Origin: Alphaproteobacteria bacterium
GTDB lineage: Bacteria > Pseudomonadota > Alphaproteobacteria > Caulobacterales > Maricaulaceae
DNA: 64,000 nt
Assembly (NCBI GenBank): GCA_016124675.1
Contig: WGNG01000017.1
Span: 23,877-87,876, forward strand
Direction: 5' to 3'
Position numbers and translations under genes: made by a program. The notes under the pieces are model-generated. The model was not told where the DNA came from. It did not search any database and saw nothing but the letters and a program-made list of their open reading frames with translations. Positions within the stretch are counted from its first letter, which is position 1. The number at the start of each line of letters is the position of its first letter. Shown piece by piece: positions 53,263-60,779 of this stretch.

Positions 53263-54053
53263 TGGGTGAGCTGAGTTCTGTTTATTTTGCGTCCGACCGG
53301 AGCGCCGCCGATGAGGCCGGGCGCCTGCGGCGGCTGGACGGGTTCTATGCAGCGCCGACGATAGCGTGGCTGGAACGGGCCGTGCCGTTCATGCCGGGCA
53401 TGGCGATCGCCGAGTTCGGACCGGGGTCCGGGCGGATGCTGGCCTGGTTTGCCCAGAAGGCCGGGCCGGACAGCGACGTGCTGGGCGTGGACATTGATCT
53501 GTCGCGCGCGGATCCGCCCGCCCCGCCCGTGCGCCTGATGGAGGCCGATCTGTACGCACCCGCCGCCGAGCCGGGACGGTTTGATCTGGTGTATGCGCGC
53601 CTGGTGGTCGGCCATCTGCCTGATCCGCAAGCCGCCCTTGCGCGCCTGATGGACTGGCTGAAGCCCGGGGGCATGCTCGCGCTGGCCGATCTGGATTGCT
53701 CGACATCGCTGCCGGTCGATGTCAGCACGCCCGATCTGCAGGCGGTGGCGGACGCGATGCGCGATCTGCGCGCGGCGATGGATGCGTCCGGCCTGATGGA
53801 CAGCGCGTTTGGCGCGCGGCTGGAGGCCTGCATGCGCGAGGCTGGCCTCACGCAGGTGCAGGCGCAGCGCTTTGAGCGGATCGTGGAGACCGGATCAGAC
53901 TGGGCGCTGTTCCAGGCGGACAATGTGGACATCATTGCCGGGCTCACCGGTGCGCACACGGCTGGCGCTGTGACGGCCCGCTTCATGCGCGCGCCGGGCG
54001 TGCGCTATCATGATCAGGCTCTGGTGTCGTGCACCGGAGTGAAGCCGGCGTGA
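53262..54053 (+). CDS. Class I SAM-dependent methyltransferase
   Basis: A 263-residue methyltransferase. MAIAEFGPGSGRMLAWFAQ is the SAM loop, VLGVDIDLSRAD the acidic strand and DLVYARLVVGHLPDP the post-II motif, followed by LKPGGMLALADLDCS. Substrate unknown. ATG 53262 is chosen because homology begins there; it has no ribosome site and the operator palindrome ends on it, so a leaderless mRNA is likely. An upstream ATG at 53226 is possible. Confidence 0.85.
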   Translation: MGELSSVYFASDRSAADEAGRLRRLDGFYAAPTIAWLERAVPFMPGMAIAEFGPGSGRMLAWFAQKAGPDSDVLGVDIDLSRADPPAPPVRLMEADLYAPAAEPGRFDLVYARLVVGHLPDPQAALARLMDWLKPGGMLALADLDCSTSLPVDVSTPDLQAVADAMRDLRAAMDASGLMDSAFGARLEACMREAGLTQVQAQRFERIVETGSDWALFQADNVDIIAGLTGAHTAGAVTARFMRAPGVRYHDQALVSCTGVKPA

Positions 54054-54148
54054 TGGTGCGCGCCCGGGTGTGCGGCGCGATGCGCATTGAAGCCTGCGCG
54101 CGGCACAGCTAGGCATGGCCTTTACGGATCGACCCTCGGGAGACTGAT

Positions 54149-54727
54149 ATGCGCCGCTCGCTTCTTCGCCTCGCCCTGCCCGCCCTTGGCGCTGCGGCGC
54201 TGATGACACTGGCCGCTTGCGGCGAGCCGGCTGAGCCTGACGCCGCGCCAGAAGCAGCGCCCGGGTCCAACGGCGCGTCAGGCGCCTCCGGCGCTGCGGG
54301 TTCGTTTGCGGAGCCTGCGCTCAGCGCCAGCGCTGACGCCGCCCTCGCCGCGCTGGGCGAGCCTTACATGTCGGCCAATCTGTTCAATGGCGAGCGGCTG
54401 TGGCGGCGCTGCCAGTCCTGCCACACGGTCAATGAGGGCGCGCGCCATCTGGTCGGGCCCAATCTGCATGGCATGTTCGGGCGGCGCGCCGGCAGCGCGG
54501 ACGGGTTTCGGTATTCCGACGTGGTGGCGGGCGCTGACTTCGTCTGGACGCCGCAGGCGCTGGACGAGTGGCTCGCCAATCCGCGCGACTTCCTGCCGGG
54601 CAACCGGATGAGCTTTGCGGGCCTGCGCCATGAGAGCGACCGCACCGATCTGATCGCCTGGCTGGCGGCGGCGACCGCGCCGGACGAGGCAGCGCCTGGC
54701 GGCCCGGTCCCGGCGGACGAAGGCTGA
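54149..54727 (+). CDS. Cytochrome c lipoprotein
   Basis: A 192-residue protein. The signal peptide ends at lipobox LAAC, then comes an Ala/Gly/Pro linker and a class I cytochrome c domain: heme site CQSCH, GPNLHGMFGR and a distal Met in LPGNRMSFAGL. It would be a membrane-tethered periplasmic electron carrier, matured by the ccm system. It follows the methyltransferase by about 95 bp, with GGGAG before the ATG. Confidence 0.9.
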   Translation: MRRSLLRLALPALGAAALMTLAACGEPAEPDAAPEAAPGSNGASGASGAAGSFAEPALSASADAALAALGEPYMSANLFNGERLWRRCQSCHTVNEGARHLVGPNLHGMFGRRAGSADGFRYSDVVAGADFVWTPQALDEWLANPRDFLPGNRMSFAGLRHESDRTDLIAWLAAATAPDEAAPGGPVPADEG

Positions 54728-54756
54728 CGCCACATCAGACCGCCTGCAAAAGCAAG

Positions 54757-54782
54757 GCGCCCCGGCTGGCTGGCCGGGGCGC
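54757..54782. terminator. Bidirectional hairpin
   Basis: Perfect 10-bp arms, GCGCCCCGGC and GCCGGGGCGC, with a 6-nt loop lie between the convergent cytochrome and TonB receptor genes. There is no T-run. Confidence 0.6.
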
Positions 54783-54812
54783 TGCTCATGGGCGGCTCTG
54801 ACCTCAGAGCGA

Positions 54813-57005
54813 TCAGAATTCCAGGCGCAGGCTGGCGCTCCAGATCGAACCGTAGGTGTAGTAGCGGCTGCCGAACGAGCCCACCGCCGCGCCCGGCGCG
54901 TTGCCGGCCAGGAAAATGTCCTCGTCGGTGATGTTCTTGCCTTCGAGCTTCAGCCGCCAGCGCCCGTCGGACGAGGTGAGCTGGGCGAAGAGGTCGAACG
55001 TGGTGACCTCGTCGGAGAAGATCGCCGGATTGTTGCCGACATTGCGGGCGAACGCGCTCGAATGGGTGGCCGAGCCGCCAAAGGCGAACTCGCCCAGCTG
55101 CGTGGGCTGGAAGACCACCGCGTTGAGGCGGGCCGACAGGTCGGGGAATTGCTTGCCTTCCAGCGTGTCGAAGGGTACGCCCACGGCCGGATTGACGGTG
55201 GAGCCCTCGTCATACTCGAAATTGGTGGTGCCCAGATTGCCCGACAGCTGGAACCGGTCGGTGGGCGCCCAGACGCCCTCCAGCTCCAGGCCGTGGACAA
55301 TGGCGTCCGCGTTGATCACCCCGAACTGGAAGGTGGCCGGCTCCAGGACCGACAGCTGCAGCGCGTCATAGGTGGCGTAGAAATAGGTGGCGTTGAAGCG
55401 CAGCGTATTGTCGAACAGGTCCGAGCGCAGGCCCGCCTCCCATGAGGCGAGCTCCTCGGGCTCATAGATGTTGAACGCCACATTCTGGGTGATCGGGCGC
55501 GTCCCGGCGAGGCCCCCCGCCTTGTAGCCCGTCGAGTACGAGCCGTAGACCATGAGGTTCTCGCTGGGCCGGTATTGCGCCACCGCGCGCCAGGAGAAAT
55601 TGGTGTCGTCAAAGGACGGGTCCACGTCCCAGATCGGCGCCAGCGTGTTGGGATTGAGCAAGCGCCGCTCGGCGGTCTTCTCGTCCGAGGTGTAGCGCCC
55701 GCCCAGCGTGAAGGACCACTGGTCATTCAGGTGGAAGGTGGATTCGCCGAACAGGGCCCAGGAGGTGGTGTCCTGGACATCATCATTGAGGCCGAAAGGC
55801 TGGCCGATGAGGAAGGAGAAGATCTGGTTGAACCGGTTGTTGGCGAGCTGCTCGACGTTTTCGCGGAAATAATAGGCGCCCAGCACGTAATCGACCTGCT
55901 CATTGCCGCCCACCAGCTGGACTTCCTGGGTGAACTGCCACTGGTCGAGCTCCTGGTAGAGGTCGACAATGCCCGGGCCGTCGAGATCGGCCGTCAGGTC
56001 CTGGGAGAAGGTGCGGTAGGCGGTGATGGAGGTGATGTCGCCCAGACCCGTGCCGACGCTCACTTCGGCGCTGATCCCACCGCCGCGGTACTCGTGGAAG
56101 GGCGCGATGGACATGTTGCCGGCGCGCCGGCCGAAGGGTTCGGTTATCACGCCGCCTGCCTGGCGCTGGATCGGGGTCGGGATGAAGGCGCCCGAATTGT
56201 CGATGGTCCAGTCGCCGACGATATAGATCGACATGTCGCGCGCCGAGGGCTCCCACAGGAAGGAGGCGCGGCCGCCGAATCGCTCGACATTGTTCACTTC
56301 TGACTGGGGCTGGTAGGTGAACGGGCCGGCCGTCGCGGCGGGCGTGTTCAGAAGGTCGAAGTCGCTGCCCTGGTTGCGGCTGAAAATGTCGATTTTGAAC
56401 CCGCTTTCGCCCTCCACGATCGCCGAGGACCAGGAGGCGCGCACGTCCAGGCGGTCCAGCGTGCCCACGGCCACGTCCAGCACGGTGCGCGTGCCGCTCA
56501 ATTCCGGCCGGCGGGAGATGAAGCGGATGGCGCCGCCATTGGTGTTGCGGCCGTAATACGTGCCCTGCGGCCCGCGCAGAACCTCGATCCGGTCCAGGTC
56601 GACAAGATCGATCGTGGTGCCGTTCTGTTTGCCCAGATACACGCCGTCGAGATAGATGCCGACGCCCACTTCGGCGAACAGCGAGGATTCGTCCTGGCCG
56701 ACGCCGCGGATATAGACCTGGGCGGCGTTGGCGACGCCGGTATTCTTCTGGATGTTCACGTTGGGCGCGGTGAAGCGCAGATCGGTGATCTCCTCAACCG
56801 CCTGCCGGTCGAGCTCCTCCGCGCCGATGGCGGTGAGCGCGATGGGCACGTCCTGCGAATCGGCCTCGCGGCGCTGCGCCGTCACGGTGATGCGGTCCAC
56901 GCCGCGCGGCGCGGCGGCCTCACCGGTTTCCTGGGCGAAGGACGCGGCGGCGAGCACAGGCAGGGCGGCGCTGGCCATCAGGGCGGCTTGAAGCAGGCGG
57001 ATCAT
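54813..57005 (-). CDS. TonB-dependent outer-membrane receptor
   Basis: A 730-residue active transporter. The signal peptide ends SFAQ. The TonB-box-like segment GVDRITVTAQRRE and plug domain follow (DVPIALTAIGAEELDRQ, VYIRGVGQDESS, EVLRGPQGTYYGRNTNGGAIRF). A 22-strand barrel ends in the aromatic YTYGSIWSASLRLEF. This subtype in Caulobacter- and Sphingomonas-like bacteria imports varied hydrophobic or organic substrates; here it is unknown. ATG 57005 is preceded by GGGGAGA. Two operator-like sites lie upstream. Confidence 0.93.
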   Translation of the reverse strand: MIRLLQAALMASAALPVLAAASFAQETGEAAAPRGVDRITVTAQRREADSQDVPIALTAIGAEELDRQAVEEITDLRFTAPNVNIQKNTGVANAAQVYIRGVGQDESSLFAEVGVGIYLDGVYLGKQNGTTIDLVDLDRIEVLRGPQGTYYGRNTNGGAIRFISRRPELSGTRTVLDVAVGTLDRLDVRASWSSAIVEGESGFKIDIFSRNQGSDFDLLNTPAATAGPFTYQPQSEVNNVERFGGRASFLWEPSARDMSIYIVGDWTIDNSGAFIPTPIQRQAGGVITEPFGRRAGNMSIAPFHEYRGGGISAEVSVGTGLGDITSITAYRTFSQDLTADLDGPGIVDLYQELDQWQFTQEVQLVGGNEQVDYVLGAYYFRENVEQLANNRFNQIFSFLIGQPFGLNDDVQDTTSWALFGESTFHLNDQWSFTLGGRYTSDEKTAERRLLNPNTLAPIWDVDPSFDDTNFSWRAVAQYRPSENLMVYGSYSTGYKAGGLAGTRPITQNVAFNIYEPEELASWEAGLRSDLFDNTLRFNATYFYATYDALQLSVLEPATFQFGVINADAIVHGLELEGVWAPTDRFQLSGNLGTTNFEYDEGSTVNPAVGVPFDTLEGKQFPDLSARLNAVVFQPTQLGEFAFGGSATHSSAFARNVGNNPAIFSDEVTTFDLFAQLTSSDGRWRLKLEGKNITDEDIFLAGNAPGAAVGSFGSRYYTYGSIWSASLRLEF

Positions 57006-57024
57006 GAGTGTCTCCCCTTGTGAG

Positions 57025-57044
57025 CGGACAAGCCGGTTTGTCCG
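57025..57044. promoter_or_regulatory. Inverted repeat in the TonB receptor leader
   Basis: CGGACAA and TTGTCCG arms are separated by 6 bp. They sit between the ribosome site of the TonB receptor and the main palindrome, so this may be an auxiliary site of the same regulator. Confidence 0.5.
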
Positions 57045-57083
57045 GCCTTGTGGATCCAAGTCTAGCGCCGCGCCGCTCCGCGT

Positions 57084-57103
57084 CAATTTGTCCGGACGAA
57101 TTG
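57084..57103. promoter_or_regulatory. TonB receptor operator
   Basis: CAATTTGTCCGGACGAATTG is a 20-bp palindrome with a single mismatched pair. It lies 79 bp upstream of the TonB receptor ATG and 33 bp from the end of the VOC gene. It shares the TGTCCGGAC core with sites at 53253 and 58305. Confidence 0.68.
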
Positions 57104-57136
57104 ATATACCATATGTGACATTTGCGCACCGGCGCA

Positions 57137-58264
57137 TCAGTCCGCCTCGATCAGTTCGACGATAATCCCTGATGGTGACCGCACCGCCGCCCAGCGGATG
57201 TGTCCATACGGATCAAGGGTCAGCGAGGCCGGCCCGGCTTGCGGGGTGACGCCCAGCCCATCAAGGCGCGCGAGCGCGCCGTCGACATCAGCCACCGGCA
57301 GGCGCACCGCCAGAATGCCGAGATTGGGCGGGCGCGCGCGGTCCGTGAAGTCATCGCCGTCCAGCCCGTCGAAATGCATCAGCTCAATGCGGCCGTCCTC
57401 GCCGGGGCGCTGTTGCAGGATCGCGGTGCGGCGCGGGATGATGTGGGAGAAATTGTTGGGCAGGCCGTGATTGGTGCTCACCGGTTCGGGATCGATGTAA
57501 TCGCCTTCCCAGAAGGGCGAGAAGCCGAGACCCTCCACAAAGAAGGCCCGTTCGGCGGCGAGGTCATGCACCATCGCCATCGTGTTGAAGGGGTAGGAGA
57601 AGCCCTCCAGATCATCCCAGCCCTCAATAGGCGGATCGACGCGCGAATAGACCGCCAGATTGACCCCGTCGGGCAGGCGCACCACCACATTCTTGATGAT
57701 CAGCCCGCCAAAATCGAACACCTGGGGCAGGTCGAACACGCTCCAGCCGCGCGCATGGGCGGCGTCCATGACGAGGTCGGCCTCCTCGGCGCGCACCATC
57801 AGGGAGAACAGCCCGCCCTGGTCCCAGACCTGCGCGCCCGGGCGAATCAGGTCTTGCTCCACGCCATCGATGCGCACCAGCCGGACCCAGCCCACATCCT
57901 TGCCCGGCGAGGCCATGAGCGCGTATTCGCCCGACGCGCCCTCCAGCCCCCAGGCGGCGAGCCAGTCCGGCGCCAGCGCGCCGGACGCGCGCACCTCATA
58001 CCCCGCCACCTCGATCATGAAATCCCGGATCGGGGCGAGATCGCGCACCGACACCACCGCTTCCTGCCAGCCCCGTCCGGTCTCGGCGATGAAGGGGGCG
58101 GAGGTGGAGAGCGGTCCGTCATCCGGGGCGGGCGCGGGCGGGGCTCCTGTCAGAGCGGCCGGGCGATCTGCGCCGGCTGAAGGCGGCGCGCCGGCTGGCG
58201 CCGGCCCGTCCTCACACGCCGACAGCGACAGCGCCGCCGCCCACATTGCTATCCATCTGACCAT
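57137..58264 (-). CDS. Two-domain VOC (glyoxalase-like) lipoprotein
   Basis: A 375-residue protein. The signal peptide has lipobox LSAC, and a Pro/Ala linker is followed by two vicinal-oxygen-chelate modules (about 60-200, VVSVRDLAPIRDFMIEVAGYEV; and about 225-370, FNTMAMVHDLAAERAFFVEGLGFSPFWEGDY). The enzyme class includes ring-cleaving dioxygenases and glyoxalases; substrate unknown. Start 58264 is set by AGGAG 6 nt upstream. Next to the TonB receptor and sharing its operator, it probably acts on the same imported compound in the periplasm. Confidence 0.84.
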   Translation of the reverse strand: MVRWIAMWAAALSLSACEDGPAPAGAPPSAGADRPAALTGAPPAPAPDDGPLSTSAPFIAETGRGWQEAVVSVRDLAPIRDFMIEVAGYEVRASGALAPDWLAAWGLEGASGEYALMASPGKDVGWVRLVRIDGVEQDLIRPGAQVWDQGGLFSLMVRAEEADLVMDAAHARGWSVFDLPQVFDFGGLIIKNVVVRLPDGVNLAVYSRVDPPIEGWDDLEGFSYPFNTMAMVHDLAAERAFFVEGLGFSPFWEGDYIDPEPVSTNHGLPNNFSHIIPRRTAILQQRPGEDGRIELMHFDGLDGDDFTDRARPPNLGILAVRLPVADVDGALARLDGLGVTPQAGPASLTLDPYGHIRWAAVRSPSGIIVELIEAD

Positions 58265-58304
58265 GATCATCTCCTGCGCCCGGGAAGGACAAGGATGGCC
58301 AATT

Positions 58305-58314
58305 TGTCCGGACA
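58305..58314. promoter_or_regulatory. TGTCCGGACA operator upstream of VOC gene
   Basis: An exact copy of the palindrome at 53253, here within AATTTGTCCGGACATG. It lies 41 bp upstream of the VOC lipoprotein start. Confidence 0.68.
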
Positions 58315-58461
58315 TGCAAGGGTGGATGAGGCGATGCGGCGCGGCTGTGATGGCCATGCACGTCATGGCGACCCGCCGGGCCCCGGAGCCGGAATGGCCT
58401 GCCAGACCGGAGACCGGAGCCCGGGCCGGGCGGACCCGGCGTCATGATGAAGGGCGTCTGC

Positions 58462-60108
58462 CTACCAGAAGATGACGTAGATCGAGACGAGCGCGAAGAC
58501 GATGACGGCGCCGGCGATATTGAAGACAGGCCCGGTTGCGAAGCGCACACCGGACAGATCCACCGGCCGGTCCGCCTGAGGTTTCCCTGTCGCGATGGAC
58601 ACGGCCGCGCCGATCACGAGGCAGGCCAGGAAGACGATCCAGATGCGGATCACAAAGGGCATGGCCAGCCCCTCCAGACCCAGCACGCCCAGCAATCCCG
58701 CGCCGGCGCCGCCAACCGCCGCCGGATTGGCCAGCAGCCAGAACACGAATGACAAGCCGACCGAGCTGATGAGCAGGGCGAAGGCCCCTGCTGTATTCAT
58801 CCGCTTCCAGAACAGGCCGAGGAGAAACACAGCCACGACCCCCGGCGCGACGAACCCGGTATATTCCTGGATCGTCTGGAAGGCGCTTTCGAACCCGCCG
58901 AGGAAAGGCTGGGCGAGCGCCAGGGCGATCAGCATGGCGCTGAACGCCGTGATCCGGCCCACCGTCACGTAATGGCGCTCGGCCCGGCCTGGCCGGATCG
59001 AGCGGTAAATGTCCATGGTGAAGATCGTCGAGATGGAATTCATCATCGAGGCCAGCGACGACACGATGGCGGCGATGAGGGCGGCGAACACCACGCCGCG
59101 CAAACCGTCCGGCACCAGCGTCATCAGGACGCCGTACGTGCTGTCGGGCCGCGCCGACAGCCGGGCGCCGTCCAGCATGCCGTTCTGGGTCAGGTACAAG
59201 GCGGCGATGCCCGGGACGACCACGATCACCGGGATCAGCAGCTTGAGCGCAGCCGCGAAGGCCAGGCCCTTCTGCGCCTCGGCCAGGTTCTTGGAGCCCA
59301 GCGCGCGCTGGATGATGTACTGGTTGAAGCCCCAATAGGAGAAGTGCAGCACCCACAGACCGCCCAGGAGGGTCCAGATGCCCGGCAGGTTGGAGTAGCC
59401 GGGATGGTCGGGCGACAGGATCATGTTGAAATGGCCCGGAATTTCTCCCAGCAGGATGGAGAAGCCCGCAACAGGCCCGGCGCCTGCCGCGACCAGCGAC
59501 AGCGACACCCAGGTGATCACCACGCCGCCCAGGATCAGGATCACGACCTGAATGATGTCGGTGAGCGCAACGGCTTTCAGCCCGCCATAGATGGAATAGA
59601 CGATCGCGAAGGCCGCAAGGGCGGCCATGGCCGGCCAGACCGCGAGCCCGGTCACGGCATTGATCGCCAGCGCGCCCAGCCACAGCACCGCCGTCAGGTT
59701 CACCGCCGTGTACAGGGCGATCCAGAACACCGCCATGATCGACTTGACCGAACCGCCGAAGCGCTGGTCAAGAAATTGCGGCATGGTGTAGATGCCGCGC
59801 TTGAGGAAGATCGGCAGGAAGAATTTGGCCACGATCAGCAGCACGATCGCCGCCTGCCACTCATACGCCGCGATCGCCAGGCCCACGACATAGCCTTGCC
59901 CGGACTGGCCGATGATCTGTTCCGCAGAGATATTGGCCGCGATCAGCGAGGCGCCCACCGCCCACCAGGGCAGCGCCTTGCCGGCGAGGAAATAGTCCTC
60001 GGCGCTTTTCACATGGCCCGGCTTTTCCCGGCTCACCAGATTGGCGATCACGAACAGCGCCACGGCATAGGCCGCGACGATCACAAGGTCGATCATTTCC
60101 AAGGCCAT
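58462..60108 (-). CDS. Sodium/solute symporter (SSS family)
   Basis: A 548-residue inner-membrane transporter with about 14 helices. SSS features are VKSAEDYFLAGKALPWWAVGASLIAANIS near the N-terminus, YGGLKAVALTDIIQ, and GFNQYIIQRALGSKNLAEAQ, which are SGLT-like. It probably moves a sugar or similar organic solute with sodium. ATG 60108 has GGGAGGG upstream; the frame is open to 60366 but without membrane or family pattern. It follows the TonB and VOC genes on the same strand and may be the inner-membrane step for the same compound. Confidence 0.92.
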   Translation of the reverse strand: MALEMIDLVIVAAYAVALFVIANLVSREKPGHVKSAEDYFLAGKALPWWAVGASLIAANISAEQIIGQSGQGYVVGLAIAAYEWQAAIVLLIVAKFFLPIFLKRGIYTMPQFLDQRFGGSVKSIMAVFWIALYTAVNLTAVLWLGALAINAVTGLAVWPAMAALAAFAIVYSIYGGLKAVALTDIIQVVILILGGVVITWVSLSLVAAGAGPVAGFSILLGEIPGHFNMILSPDHPGYSNLPGIWTLLGGLWVLHFSYWGFNQYIIQRALGSKNLAEAQKGLAFAAALKLLIPVIVVVPGIAALYLTQNGMLDGARLSARPDSTYGVLMTLVPDGLRGVVFAALIAAIVSSLASMMNSISTIFTMDIYRSIRPGRAERHYVTVGRITAFSAMLIALALAQPFLGGFESAFQTIQEYTGFVAPGVVAVFLLGLFWKRMNTAGAFALLISSVGLSFVFWLLANPAAVGGAGAGLLGVLGLEGLAMPFVIRIWIVFLACLVIGAAVSIATGKPQADRPVDLSGVRFATGPVFNIAGAVIVFALVSIYVIFW

Positions 60109-60162
60109 GGTGTCCCTCCCCAGAGACTGACGCCGCGGTTCGATGCCGCAGCCTGATTGATT

Positions 60163-60179
60163 GGCGTCACACTGACGCC
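60163..60179. promoter_or_regulatory. Palindrome upstream of symporter
   Basis: GGCGTCACACTGACGCC has perfect 7-bp arms and a 3-bp centre, 55 bp before the symporter ATG. A further TGACGCC half-site is at 60128-60134. It differs from the TGTCCGGACA sites, so the symporter may have another regulator. Confidence 0.5.
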
Positions 60180-60265
60180 TCCAGTGCCGCCGCATCAAGG
60201 GAAAAGGGCGGCGCCCGCGATGGCGCCGGTCGCCCACCCGGCGGCAAAGTGCCCGGCCCTGGCTT

Positions 60266-60421
60266 TCAGAAGTCCTCCTCATCGACGAGATCAATCGCCG
60301 GGGCGCCGTCGCACGTCGCTTCCGGCTCACCGTGCAGCACCCGGAAATTCGGACCAGCCGGAGCAAGCGATCCGGAGAAGCGCTTATTTTTGAAGAGGTT
60401 GTATGGTGCCAGGGCCGTCAT
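60266..60421 (-). CDS. Possible small protein or gene remnant, 51 aa
   Basis: From ATG 60421 a 51-residue frame reads MTALAPYNLFKNKRFSGSLAPAGPNFRVLHG and ends IDLVDEEDF. The acidic ending and codon use look protein-like. There is no clear ribosome site and a stop lies just upstream, so it may be the surviving tail of a broken gene. Not recognised. Confidence 0.3.
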   Translation of the reverse strand: MTALAPYNLFKNKRFSGSLAPAGPNFRVLHGEPEATCDGAPAIDLVDEEDF

Positions 60422-60779
60422 CACATTGGCGCGGTAGTAATTTGATTATTCTATCGTTTTTTCTTGGCCGCTTTCACGATAACAACAAATATACCAACAA
60501 ATCGCGGCGGTGGCGCGAGTTCTGCGCCTTCGCGTCAGATTGTTCCGTTCCGGCCAATGCCGCGATCACGGCACGAGCTGCTATATTCTGCACCGGGTTG
60601 CGATATACCCGCAAGGTAAGCCCGCCTCTTGAGGGTTTGCCCGCTTTTGGCCGTCGGGAAAACAGTAACGGATTGCTTACAACCCACCAGCTCCCGACCC
60701 GCTGACAACCAACCCAAACGCGACATCGGGCAAGTTCAGTGCTACCCGTTAGACAAGATCAGGAATCAGGGGGCACGGG
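60422..60779. other. Gene-free stretch before hsdR
   Basis: About 360 bp that start AT-rich and then return to about average composition. I see no convincing gene or RNA. It must contain the hsdR promoter, and the composition change suggests an insertion boundary. Confidence 0.5.

Noticed and set aside
58442..59683. A 413-codon minus-strand frame within the symporter gene
   Set aside because: Out-of-frame shadow of the symporter, Arg/Gly-rich and without membrane segments.
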